A stretch of DNA of 13,216 nucleotides, taken from positions 1 to 13,216 of the forward strand of contig DASRUE010000120.1 in NCBI GenBank assembly GCA_035687895.1, written 5' to 3'. The position numbers and the translations under genes were made by a program. The notes below the pieces were generated by a model. It saw only the letters and a list, made by a program, of their open reading frames with translations, was not told the origin of the DNA and searched no databases. Below are positions 1 through 6,874 of this stretch, piece by piece. Each line of letters begins with the position of its first letter. Position 1 is the first letter of the stretch. This DNA is from JAERML01 sp035687895 (lineage in GTDB: Bacteria; Bacteroidota; Ignavibacteria; UBA10030; UBA6906).

Positions 1-381
1 GAATTTCTGGAACGTGACCTCCTTGCCGCCACGGGAGATCCGGCGAGATTCCTTCAGTGTCCCGTGGAAGTCGTAGTTGGTGAGCTCCGATTTCATGATC
101 GTGGCCTCGGTGATATCGCCGCTTTCCAGAAAGGCCCGGTACTCGGAATACGTAACCTCAACTTCGGTCGGCTCGGTCCCCTTGAACAGAGTCATCACCA
201 GGAAGACCAGCAGAATAATTGCCGACCAACTCAGGACCACCTTCAGGACTTTGTTCCAGTTAAAATCGTCATCCGGGCGATAGGACCCGGGGCGCCTTCC
301 CTTGCCCGGACGCTGGAAGCCTCGCTTCCTGTCGCCGCTAAATCGGGAATTGCCGTTTTCTGATTTCTTGTTGTCTTGCAT
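1..381 (-). CDS. ftsH: FtsH, ATP-dependent zinc metalloprotease (N-terminal part, runs off the window)
   Basis: This is the first 127 codons of a membrane AAA+ protease that degrades unneeded or damaged membrane and cytoplasmic proteins. Only the N-terminus is here, so the ATPase and zinc-site motifs cannot be checked. Seen: a basic, polar cytoplasmic head of about 45 residues (RKRGFQRPGKGRR), one membrane segment at about residues 46-66 (VLKVVLSWSAIILLVFLVMTL), then the start of the external FtsH domain with a typical TYSEYRAFLESGDI stretch. The ATG at 379-381 follows a purine-rich AGGAG ribosome binding site. It starts 21 bp after the hpt stop on the same strand, so hpt and ftsH are probably co-transcribed. 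The identification rests on this N-terminal architecture and on the conserved tilS-hpt-ftsH order. The basic head is longer than in many FtsH proteins. Confidence 0.88.
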   Translation of the reverse strand, partial: MQDNKKSENGNSRFSGDRKRGFQRPGKGRRPGSYRPDDDFNWNKVLKVVLSWSAIILLVFLVMTLFKGTEPTEVEVTYSEYRAFLESGDITEATIMKSELTNYDFHGTLKESRRISRGGKEVTFQKF

Positions 382-402
382 GAACTTTCTCCTGCTCCTC
401 TC

Positions 403-969
403 TTACGCCATGGCCTTTGCTTTGGTATTTTCAGATAGCTTGTATATCGACTTCAAATTCCTCATCCTTTGTGCGTAATCGAGACCGTATCCGATCACGA
501 AGTCGCGCGGGATGGTGAAGCCGACATAATCCAGATGGATGGGACTCTTCACTGCTTCCTTCTTATACAACAATGTAACAACCCGGAACGTCCGGGGGTT
601 CTGTTTCAAAATCAGGGATCTGATGTATTCCATCGACAACCCTGAATCCACAACATCCTCGACGATGATGATGTCTCTTCCCTCTACCTGGCAGTTCAAG
701 TCCTTGAGCATCCGGACGTTACCGGAGCTGATCTTGGCGTCGCCGTAACTGGAAAGTTTGAGGAAATCCATCTCGCATTCGATGGTCATTTCCCTTATGA
801 GGTCTGCAAAGAAGATAAACGAACCGTTGAGAATCCCGATGAAGACCGGGACGCTCCCTTTATAGTCCTTGCTGATCTGCCGTGCGAGTTGCCCGACCCT
901 TATCTTAATGCGCCGTTCACTGATCATGACGACGAAGCGGTCGCCGTTTACCCTAACGTTTCTTGTCAT
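403..969 (-). CDS. hpt: Hypoxanthine (guanine) phosphoribosyltransferase
   Basis: A cytoplasmic purine-salvage enzyme that joins hypoxanthine or guanine to PRPP, giving IMP or GMP. With the chosen start it has 188 residues, close to the family size of about 175-190. Seen: GILNGS (about 45-50), the region that binds pyrophosphate in this family; the PRPP-binding signature IIVEDVVDSGLS (about 101-112) with the acidic pair E104-D105; and DFVIGYGLDY near the C-terminus, which holds the purine pocket. The start is uncertain. GTG at 985-987, ATG at 967-969 and ATG at 925-927 are all in frame and none has a strong Shine-Dalgarno. ATG 969 is preferred because the stretch RVNGDRF..MISERRI resembles the N-terminus of related enzymes; it overlaps the tilS end by 17 bp. 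This suggests translational coupling inside a tilS-hpt-ftsH operon. Confidence 0.92.
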   Translation of the reverse strand: MTRNVRVNGDRFVVMISERRIKIRVGQLARQISKDYKGSVPVFIGILNGSFIFFADLIREMTIECEMDFLKLSSYGDAKISSGNVRMLKDLNCQVEGRDIIIVEDVVDSGLSMEYIRSLILKQNPRTFRVVTLLYKKEAVKSPIHLDYVGFTIPRDFVIGYGLDYAQRMRNLKSIYKLSENTKAKAMA

Positions 970-2371
970 TCGCCTTGTCTGTGGCACGTGAAAATTCCAG
1001 CTTCATTACCCGCTTCGTATCGCTCGTGATCTTGAACCGGTCGTCGATCCTCTGGCCGCACACCCACACAACCTTCCCATCCCGCGTTTCGAGGATTGGG
1101 ATCTGGTGCTTCTCGTAGATGGGAATCTTAGCGTCGACGAAGAAGTCGCTGATTTTTTTCTTGGTCTTCATCCCTAAAGGGACAAACGCGTCGCCTTCGC
1201 TCCAGGTACGGAGCACAAGCTCGCCCGATTCAATCCTATCCGCGTCCACATACTCAGCGCCGCCGCGACCATTCAGCGATACGTTGCTTTCCTCCATGAC
1301 TTCTGACGAGAACCGGAACTTGTTGAATTCATACCGGTGATTCGGCTGAACCACGATCTTGAAGTCGGAGACCGGCTCGGTCTTCCGCATCACGAGATGT
1401 TCCCTGTCGCGGAACACCACATATTCTTTGGTGAGAGCTACCCACGACCCCGTCAGCCCTTCCGTCAATTCGAGAATGGCGTTGACCTGTTCGTACTCGA
1501 GTTTCCGGTGAGCGAACTGGTCGCCTGCCAGCATTACGATATACTGTTGCAGCAGGACCGGATTGCTGCGGAGCCTGGGGATGGAGAGATGCATTTCTTC
1601 ATCGGTCCGTTTCGCAATCATCAGCTCAAAGTTCTGTCGAGCGGTGTACGTCAGAAAGGCCTCCAGCTCACGGAACAACTCAGCGGAGCGATGGAGTGTC
1701 TGCACGACGTTCGGGTTCACCTGCTCCTTCACCGGCGGGAGAATGTGATGCCGGATGAAGTTGCGCGTGTACGTATCCTTCTCGTTCGACGAGTCGGTCC
1801 GGAAGGTCAGTTGCTCAGCGGTGGCATATTCCTCGATCTCGCTCCGCTGCGCGAACAGGAGCGGACGGATGATTTTTCGATCCTCACGAAGAATCGGGAT
1901 GCCCGACAGTCCCTGCACTCCTGCACCGCGGAACAGGTTCAACAGGATGGTCTCGGCATTGTCGTCTGCGTTGTGGGCGGTGGCAATCTTGTCAAAACCG
2001 CTGGAGACGAGGAGCTTTTCAAAGAAGTCATATCGGAGCTTTCGGGCGCCTTCCTGGATGCCGAGCTTGTTATGCCGTGCATACTCTGCGGTATTTGCCC
2101 GCTCCACGTACAGCTCAAAACCGTAATGGCGCGCACGCTGCGCCACAAAAAGTTCGTCGCCCTCTGACTCGCCTCCCCTCAGCTGATGGTTGAAATGAGC
2201 AACAATAATCGTCAGCCCGAAGGCTTCCTGCTCCTTTGCAAGCAGATCCAACAGCACAGTCGAATCCGCCCCCCCGCTGACTGCCGCCACGATCTTGTTC
2301 CGTTCTTCGATCAGCCGCCGTCGGCGGCTGAACTCATGGAACCGCGTAAGAAACGCTCTTGACGAGAACAT
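953..2371 (-). CDS. tilS: tRNA(Ile)-lysidine synthetase TilS
   Basis: Uses ATP and lysine to change C34 of the CAU-anticodon isoleucine tRNA to lysidine, so that it reads AUA and is charged with Ile. Seen in 472 residues: the N-terminal PP-loop ATPase motif SGGADS (32-37); further N-type ATPase features such as VAHFNHQLRG and TAHNADDNAETILLNLFRG; a middle helical domain; and a C-terminal TilS domain with GDAFVPLGM, KKISDFF, DAKIP and GQRIDDRFK, which is typical of full-length TilS. ATG 2371 starts the protein a normal distance before the PP loop. A purine run (AGGGGGA) lies upstream, but at a rather long spacing of about 13 nt. It is first in a minus-strand run with hpt and ftsH. A CAU-anticodon tRNA lies 146 bp upstream on the same strand. 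The 146-bp gap showed no convincing promoter by eye. Confidence 0.96.
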   Translation of the reverse strand: MFSSRAFLTRFHEFSRRRRLIEERNKIVAAVSGGADSTVLLDLLAKEQEAFGLTIIVAHFNHQLRGGESEGDELFVAQRARHYGFELYVERANTAEYARHNKLGIQEGARKLRYDFFEKLLVSSGFDKIATAHNADDNAETILLNLFRGAGVQGLSGIPILREDRKIIRPLLFAQRSEIEEYATAEQLTFRTDSSNEKDTYTRNFIRHHILPPVKEQVNPNVVQTLHRSAELFRELEAFLTYTARQNFELMIAKRTDEEMHLSIPRLRSNPVLLQQYIVMLAGDQFAHRKLEYEQVNAILELTEGLTGSWVALTKEYVVFRDREHLVMRKTEPVSDFKIVVQPNHRYEFNKFRFSSEVMEESNVSLNGRGGAEYVDADRIESGELVLRTWSEGDAFVPLGMKTKKKISDFFVDAKIPIYEKHQIPILETRDGKVVWVCGQRIDDRFKITSDTKRVMKLEFSRATDKANDKKR

Positions 2372-2517
2372 GGTCTGTAGTTATTCCCCCTAAGAAAAAT
2401 TCCCCTTCGTGATACGTACCGTGATCAGCAAGTGTGTCCCATCAGAGAAGGGGTCATCTGACGCGGACCGGTGTCGGTATCTGTTCATGAAAGGGGAGTA
2501 CGACCGATTGTCCAATG

Positions 2518-2591
2518 TAGCGGGAGAGGGATTCGAACCCCCGACACATGGATTATGATTCCATTGCTCTAACCGGCTGAGCTATCCCGCC
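2518..2591 (-). tRNA. tRNA with anticodon CAU, probably elongator tRNA-Met (tRNA-Ile2 possible)
   Basis: Read on the minus strand, the 74 nt fold as a standard cloverleaf: acceptor GGCGGGA with TCCCGCT (one G1-U72 wobble), D stem GCTC/GAGC, anticodon stem ATGGA/TCCAT enclosing loop ATCATAA, variable GTGTC, and T arm GGGGG-TTCGAAT-CCCTC (one G-U pair). The anticodon is CAT and the discriminator base is A. CCA is not encoded: the bases after A73 are CAT. A CAU anticodon fits initiator Met, elongator Met or the TilS substrate Ile2. The wobble G1-U72 end pair and the loop argue against an initiator with a mismatched 1-72 end plus three GC pairs in the anticodon stem. G2-C71, C3-G70 and A73 fit elongator Met, but are also found in Ile2, so identity is not settled by eye. 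Confidence 0.93.
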
Positions 2592-2740
2592 ATGTGCGAA
2601 CACTCTCCAAGAATGCAAATATCACCTGCGCGCGTACGTAAGGAAGGAGTGGAGCAGGCGAAGAGAGTAGTAATGCAAAAAATATACGAGTAAAACCCTT
2701 AAAGAGCAAGGATAAACAAGGAGTTACAGCCACCCTCGCG

Positions 2741-2769
2741 TTGATATTCGCAACCTGATTGAATATATT
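2741..2769 (+). promoter_or_regulatory. Sigma70-type promoter for the pseudogene-hpnCDE unit
   Basis: TTGATA (2741-2746) and TATATT (2764-2769) are separated by exactly 17 bp, each one base from the consensus. Transcription would begin near 2776, about 20 bp before the ATG of the broken SnoaL-like gene and about 430 bp before hpnC. It is the best promoter match seen ahead of hpnCDE. If the organism is a Bacteroidota member with a divergent housekeeping sigma factor, this consensus may not apply. Confidence 0.5.
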
Positions 2770-2798
2770 CTCCGGGTCACACGGACCTGAGCCCCGCC

Positions 2799-3221
2799 AT
2801 GAAACAGACAGACGCACTACTCTTCCAGAACGCCCAGTTCTATGAAGCGTTCGAGCATGGAGACATTTACTGTGGACGCGATCTGGTCACACCAGCCAAC
2901 AGTGGAATGCTTTCACCCCGGCCGGCCTCCAATGGTTGGGTGGGGAGAGGTTCGACAAAGCTGGGAGACTATTTTCCCAAGAGGATTTTAGGATGAAAGT
3001 TCACCCTGCGGAATGTGTTGGCGGAGGTCCGCGGGACCCTTGGGATTATCGTCCTGATCGAGGAGATTGTCTACGGGGAAGGTTTGACCGTCCGATCGGG
3101 TTTCCTGGCAACAACCAACGTGTTCGAACATAATGGGAAGGAATGGAAAATGATTCACCACCACGGCTCCCCGCTGCCCGGCAACGAGGAAGGAGGCGAA
3201 AGCCGGTATTACTTCAACTGA
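2799..3221 (+). pseudogene. Broken SnoaL-like / NTF2-fold protein gene (three frameshifts)
   Basis: Three reading frames must be joined to give one continuous SnoaL/NTF2-like protein of about 140 residues. Frame a (from ATG 2799) gives MKQTDALLFQNAQFYEAFEHGDIY..RDL. Frame b (from about 2886) gives SHQPTVECFHPGRPPMVGW..RQSWETIF. Frame c (about 2974-3004) gives SQEDFRMKVH. Back in the first frame from 3006 it gives LRNVLAEVRGTLGIIV..TTNVFEHNGKEWKMIHHHGSP and the stop at 3219-3221. The best explanation is losses of 2 bp near 2886 and 2 bp near 2974, and a gain of 1 bp near 3005. The pieces fit the small NTF2-fold family with a CFHPGRP..VGW core and a W..IHHHGSP end; members are often called nuclear transport factor 2 family proteins and have no general known reaction. 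It sits between a good promoter and hpnC. It could be a real pseudogene or a stretch with indel sequencing errors. Confidence 0.75.
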
Positions 3222-4107
3222 TCTCTCCCTGGCACCGAGACCGGTCAGGGACCCCGGCGATATTCACCGAGCATTCCGTCATTGTGAAGAAATCGCACGA
3301 CGTCACTACGAGAACTTCCCGGTAGCGTCTCTTTTTTTGCCCAAAGAGAAGCGGCCCCTCATTGCGAGCATCTACGCCTTCGCACGCACTGCCGATGATA
3401 TTGCCGACGAGGGAAACAACTCCCCGACGACACGTCTACAAATGCTTGACGAATGGGAACGAAAACTCGATTTGTGCTACGAAGGTGTGGCGAACGATCC
3501 GGTGTTTGTTGCGCTTGGAGAGACCGTTGCCCGATGCGGCATTCCACGGCAGTTGCTCAAGGATCTGTTAACAGCATTCAGGATGGATGTTACCCTTCAA
3601 CGATTTCCCACTTTCTCGGATCTGCTCTTTTACTGCAAGCACTCCGCCAACCCCGTGGGGCGGCTGGTGCTGTATATATTCAACGACACAGAGGAGCGTC
3701 ACCTCACGCTTTCGGACAAGATCTGCACGGCGCTCCAGCTTGTGAATTTCTGGCAGGACCTCTCTGTCGATTGGCCGAAGGGACGTCTCTATCTTCCTCT
3801 TGAAGATCTTGAGCGATTTGGTTATACTGAAGCGGACCTTCGCGCGGGCAGAACCAACAAACCATTCTTCGACGTGCTGGCGTGTGAACTGGAGCGGACG
3901 AAGACATTGTTCACCGCCGGGAAGCCGCTCCTCTCTGTGGCGGCACCGGACCTCAGGTTCGAACTCCGCCTCACGTGGCTGGGGGGGATGTCCATTCTGA
4001 AGAAGGTCGAACGACTCAGTGGTCAGATCTTGCATCGGCGCCCGGTGCTCTCCAGGGGTGAAGCGCTGGGGATTCTTATTCGGGCAATAACTCGCAGGGG
4101 GTTATGA
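3208..4107 (+). CDS. hpnC: Hydroxysqualene synthase HpnC (start uncertain)
   Basis: A squalene/phytoene-synthase-fold enzyme that turns presqualene diphosphate into hydroxysqualene. Seen: the aspartate-rich motif ARTADDIADEG, the second metal-binding region NFWQDLSVDWPKGRLYLP in its HpnC-type form, and a complete C-terminus with TWLGGMSILKKVE. The first usual start codon in frame is TTG 3337, but that would remove the conserved N-terminal stretch AFRHCEEIARRHYENFPVAS, encoded in the same open frame at 3271-3330. The protein must therefore begin upstream. No ATG, GTG or TTG lies between the in-frame stop at 3151-3153 and that motif. Only ATT 3208 (11 nt after AGGAGG at 3191-3196) or CTG 3229 remain, unless a start was lost by mutation or sequence error. 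The chosen coordinate, ATT 3208 (299 residues), is therefore provisional. Its ATGA overlaps hpnD by 4 bp. Confidence 0.87.
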   Translation: MTSTDLSLAPRPVRDPGDIHRAFRHCEEIARRHYENFPVASLFLPKEKRPLIASIYAFARTADDIADEGNNSPTTRLQMLDEWERKLDLCYEGVANDPVFVALGETVARCGIPRQLLKDLLTAFRMDVTLQRFPTFSDLLFYCKHSANPVGRLVLYIFNDTEERHLTLSDKICTALQLVNFWQDLSVDWPKGRLYLPLEDLERFGYTEADLRAGRTNKPFFDVLACELERTKTLFTAGKPLLSVAAPDLRFELRLTWLGGMSILKKVERLSGQILHRRPVLSRGEALGILIRAITRRGL

Positions 4108-4946
4108 CCGCATCCACGGTGACAATAGCAAAAAACACCGATACGAATTTCTACTACTCATTCTCGGTTTTGCCGAAGCACAAGCGGGAGGCAATCAAGA
4201 CCGTCTATGCATTCTGCCGCTTTACAGACGACATCGTGGACGACGGCGCCGATGAAGTGGGGAAAGTGGAGATGCTGCGGAAATGGCGCCGGGAACTTGC
4301 ACGCGCTATTCGCGGAGAGTCCGACTATCCCATCCTCAACCAGCTCAGCGCCACGGCCCGTCGGTTCAACATCCCCATTGAACACTTCTACGAGCTCATC
4401 CGCGGCGTGGAGATGGACCTCACCAGGAACCGTTACGAGACATTCGACGACCTGCGTGACTACTGCTACCTGGTTGCGTCTACGGTCGGACTGATGTGCC
4501 GGCAGATCTTCGGCTACAAGAACGAATCAACTCGTGACTATGCCATCAACCTCGGCATTGCACTCCAGTTGACAAACATTATTCGCGACGTCCAGGATGA
4601 CGCCAAAAAGGGGAGAATCTACATCCCGCGGGAAGACATGCAACGGTTCGGGTATACCGAGGACGATTTGTTGCATGGCCGGTACACAGAGGAGTTCATC
4701 AACCTGATGCGCTTTGAGTGTGATCGTGCCCGGGAGTATTTCGACCTTGCTCACAATGCACTGAAGGATGAAGATAAGCACTACTTCTTTGCCGCGCGTA
4801 TTATGTGGTCAATTTATGCCCATCTTCTCCGGCGAATCGAACGGTCGAACTATAACGTCTTCGAACGACGCATTTCTCTTCCCCGATTCCTCAAGCTGCT
4901 GATTACTTTCCGTTACTGGCTCAGTCACCAGTTGAAGTACTCCTGA
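4104..4946 (+). CDS. hpnD: Presqualene diphosphate synthase HpnD
   Basis: A 280-residue squalene/phytoene-synthase-fold enzyme. In the HpnCDE route, HpnD condenses two farnesyl diphosphates to presqualene diphosphate. Seen: the first Mg-diphosphate motif TDDIVDD (41-47), the substrate stretch AIKTVYAFCRF just before it, and the second motif NIIRDVQDDAKKGRIYIP (about 158-175), both intact. Length is normal for the family. The ATG overlaps the hpnC stop (ATGA), a sign of coupled translation. On sequence alone it could be a phytoene synthase. The next-door HpnC and HpnE, which belong to the squalene route, make HpnD much the better call. The cytoplasmic enzyme probably works at the membrane face, as its product is lipid-like. 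Confidence 0.92.
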   Translation: MTASTVTIAKNTDTNFYYSFSVLPKHKREAIKTVYAFCRFTDDIVDDGADEVGKVEMLRKWRRELARAIRGESDYPILNQLSATARRFNIPIEHFYELIRGVEMDLTRNRYETFDDLRDYCYLVASTVGLMCRQIFGYKNESTRDYAINLGIALQLTNIIRDVQDDAKKGRIYIPREDMQRFGYTEDDLLHGRYTEEFINLMRFECDRAREYFDLAHNALKDEDKHYFFAARIMWSIYAHLLRRIERSNYNVFERRISLPRFLKLLITFRYWLSHQLKYS

Positions 4947-4960
4947 TGCAGGGAGTGTTC

Positions 4961-4981
4961 ATGTCATCTTTCGAACGCTGA
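4961..4981 (+). promoter_or_regulatory. Six-codon upstream ORF with strong SD in the hpnD-hpnE gap
   Basis: ATG 4961 lies 5 nt after GGGAG (4951-4955) and encodes MSSFER followed by TGA (4979-4981). It is in the same frame as hpnE, whose ATG at 4985 comes one codon later and has no visible SD of its own. Ribosomes ending here could restart on hpnE. Alternatively, the TGA is a recent nonsense change and the original hpnE start was 4961. Confidence 0.4.
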
Positions 4982-4984
4982 CGG

Positions 4985-6334
4985 ATGCGCCCGCACGTCA
5001 TCATAGTGGGTGGCGGTATCAGCGGCCTTGCGGCTGGAGTCCTGCTCACCTCCCGGGGAGTCATGGTTACCGTGCTGGAGCAGAAGCCTGCCCTCGGCGG
5101 TCGCGCATATTCGTTTGTTGATGCGACAACCGGAGAAACGGTGGATAACGGACAGCACGTCCTGATCGCAGGGTATGAACGAACGATGCGCTTTCTCGAC
5201 ATGATCGGGACGCGAGACCTGGTGACCGTCCAACACAATCCGTCGCTTCTCTTTCATCACCCCGCACGCGGCTTCCGCGAGCTTCGTCTTCCTTCTTTTC
5301 CATCTCCGTTCCACTTTGTCTGGGGCATTCTCGGCTTCTCTCTTTTTTCACTGCGGGATCGGCTGCGGCTACTCCGAGCAGGTATGGCGCTTCTCACATC
5401 GAATCCGGAAGACACCGCGCTTAGCCAGATGACGATTGCACAATGGTTGGACTCTTTGGGGCAATCGAGAGAGTGCAAGATGTCTTTCTGGGAGCCACTG
5501 GGTGTTTCCATCATGAACGAACACATTGAGCGGGCATCGGCGGCAGTGTTCGTCCGATCCCTCAAGATGGCATTCCTCGGTGGTCATCGCCATGCAGCAC
5601 TGGCCATTCCCCGTGTTGGCCTCAGTCAATTGTACGCCGAGGGGGCGCAGAAGTACATCACCCGCGGCGGCGGCAAGGTTCTGTGCGGCGTGGACACGGA
5701 TGGCGTGAATATCCGCGACGACCGTGCCGTCGGTGTCCGTCTCCGCGGCAACACTCCCATTTCCAGTGACGCGGTGATCCTGACCGTTCCCCCCCACAAG
5801 TTGGCTTCGCTTCTCGCCGGAACACCACTGGCCGCAGACATGAATGCAGCCCTTTCTTCACTGGAGTCTTCTCCGATCGTGTCGGTTCATCTCTGGTATG
5901 AACGCGATTGGATGAAACACGAAGTGGTGGGGGTGATTGGCCGGCGCATCCAATGGATCTTCAACAAGCGTCTGATAAATGGTGAACAGGGGAAAGGTGG
6001 CCACATTTCCACCGTGATCAGCGCGGCACATGACTACGCGGGTTTGACGAACGAACAACTCGTGCGGATTGCAGTCGAGGATCTGCGGAGTGTGTATCCG
6101 GACGCTGATGTGGAACCGCGGCAGACGGTGGTGATTCGAGAGAAGCGCGCAACCTTCTCCTGCACTCCATCGAACGAACGTCTCCGCCCACCACAAAGGA
6201 CAGCGATCCCCAACCTGTTTCTGGCCGGTGACTGGACGAGGACGGGCTTTCCAGGGACCATCGAAGGAGCCGTTGCCAGCGCGGAGTTGTGTGTCGTCTT
6301 GGTAGAAGAGGTGGTGCGTCCCCCTTCTATGTAA
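4985..6334 (+). CDS. hpnE: Hydroxysqualene dehydroxylase HpnE (FAD-dependent)
   Basis: A 449-residue FAD amine-oxidase/phytoene-desaturase-type flavoprotein that reductively removes the hydroxyl of hydroxysqualene to give squalene. Seen: an N-terminal dinucleotide-binding fold VIIVGGGISGLAAG (5-18), the following LEQKPALGGRAYS, and the HpnE-type stretch ETVDNGQHVLIAGYE (51-65). WLDSLGQS..FWEPLGVSIMNE is also present, as is the C-terminal FAD motif LFLAGDWTRTGFPGTIEGA. A TGA at 4979-4981 makes ATG 4985 the first possible in-frame start. Spacing to hpnD is 38 bp and SD support is poor (see the short ORF at 4961). Position right after hpnCD supports HpnE over a carotenoid desaturase. The operon appears to end here, since no squalene-hopene cyclase follows. 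Confidence 0.93.
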   Translation: MRPHVIIVGGGISGLAAGVLLTSRGVMVTVLEQKPALGGRAYSFVDATTGETVDNGQHVLIAGYERTMRFLDMIGTRDLVTVQHNPSLLFHHPARGFRELRLPSFPSPFHFVWGILGFSLFSLRDRLRLLRAGMALLTSNPEDTALSQMTIAQWLDSLGQSRECKMSFWEPLGVSIMNEHIERASAAVFVRSLKMAFLGGHRHAALAIPRVGLSQLYAEGAQKYITRGGGKVLCGVDTDGVNIRDDRAVGVRLRGNTPISSDAVILTVPPHKLASLLAGTPLAADMNAALSSLESSPIVSVHLWYERDWMKHEVVGVIGRRIQWIFNKRLINGEQGKGGHISTVISAAHDYAGLTNEQLVRIAVEDLRSVYPDADVEPRQTVVIREKRATFSCTPSNERLRPPQRTAIPNLFLAGDWTRTGFPGTIEGAVASAELCVVLVEEVVRPPSM

Positions 6335-6442
6335 TTCGCAATTCCGGGGATAACCTCAAACCGAAGCGAGAATTGGCGTTATTGCTTTTCGTCCCCGAAA
6401 TGCGGATATTTTGGCTGACATTCACACAGAGATTTGTTGTCC

Positions 6443-6817
6443 ATGTTGAAAAGCAAACTCATACTCCTCGTCGATGACGAACCATCAATCTTAAAGGCCA
6501 CGAAGGTGGGATTGGTGGATCGTGGATACAATGTCAAGACGGTGGAAGGAGCGGAAGCCGCAATCAAGGCCATCCACTCGCTGAAGCCGAGCATCGTAGT
6601 GTCCGACCTTGTGATGCCGGGGACGAATGGGTTCGAGCTGTTCCAGGAAGTACAGAAGGAGGCGGAATACCGAACCCTCCCGTTTGTCTTCCTCACGGGG
6701 GTGGACGACTATTACGCAAAGAAGTTCGGGCAGGAGATTGGCGGTGCGGCCTACATTACCAAGCCGGTCGATCTCGACGAGCTGGAACAAATCATCAAAG
6801 ACAAAATCGGCGAGTAA
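6443..6817 (+). CDS. Stand-alone CheY-like response regulator receiver
   Basis: A 124-residue protein made only of a receiver domain. Seen: the acidic pocket D11-D12-E13 (LLVDDEP), the phosphoryl-acceptor D55 in VVSDLVMPG, T85 in FLTG, and K107 in YITKPVD, so all switch residues are present. There is no output domain, so it presumably acts by protein contact or as a phosphorelay step. No histidine kinase is in the window, hence the partner is unknown. ATG 6443 is chosen over the in-frame TTGs at 6434 and 6437 because it places the domain at the usual distance from the N-terminus. SD support is weak at all three. It lies 108 bp after hpnE and ahead of a possible terminator, so it may be its own transcript. 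Confidence 0.9.
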   Translation: MLKSKLILLVDDEPSILKATKVGLVDRGYNVKTVEGAEAAIKAIHSLKPSIVVSDLVMPGTNGFELFQEVQKEAEYRTLPFVFLTGVDDYYAKKFGQEIGGAAYITKPVDLDELEQIIKDKIGE

Positions 6818-6846
6818 CAGCTCACCGATGCCAACGTGTACTGGTC

Positions 6847-6874
6847 ATCCCGTTCTCCACGCGGGATTTTTGTT
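6847..6874 (+). terminator. Possible rho-independent terminator after the receiver gene
   Basis: ATCCCG (6847-6852) and CGGGAT (6862-6867) form a 6-bp stem with a 9-nt loop, followed by TTTTTGTT. It sits 29 bp after the receiver stop and ends directly against the ATG of the next gene (6875). The stem is short, so strength is doubtful. It would also sequester the only SD-like bases (GGGA) of the downstream gene. Confidence 0.45.

Noticed and set aside
1337..2167. A 276-codon open frame on the plus strand
   Set aside because: It lies wholly opposite tilS, whose conserved motifs run along the same stretch; the translation shows no recognisable domain.
2569..2817. A minus-strand open frame of 82 codons between the tRNA and the pseudogene
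   Set aside because: It overlaps the tRNA and the start of the SnoaL-like gene, and shows no domain or ribosome binding site.
4104..6334. Carotenoid genes (phytoene synthase plus phytoene desaturase)
   Set aside because: The HpnC-type neighbour with NFWQDLSVDW and the HpnE-type TVDNGQH and FWEPL stretches fit the squalene route better.
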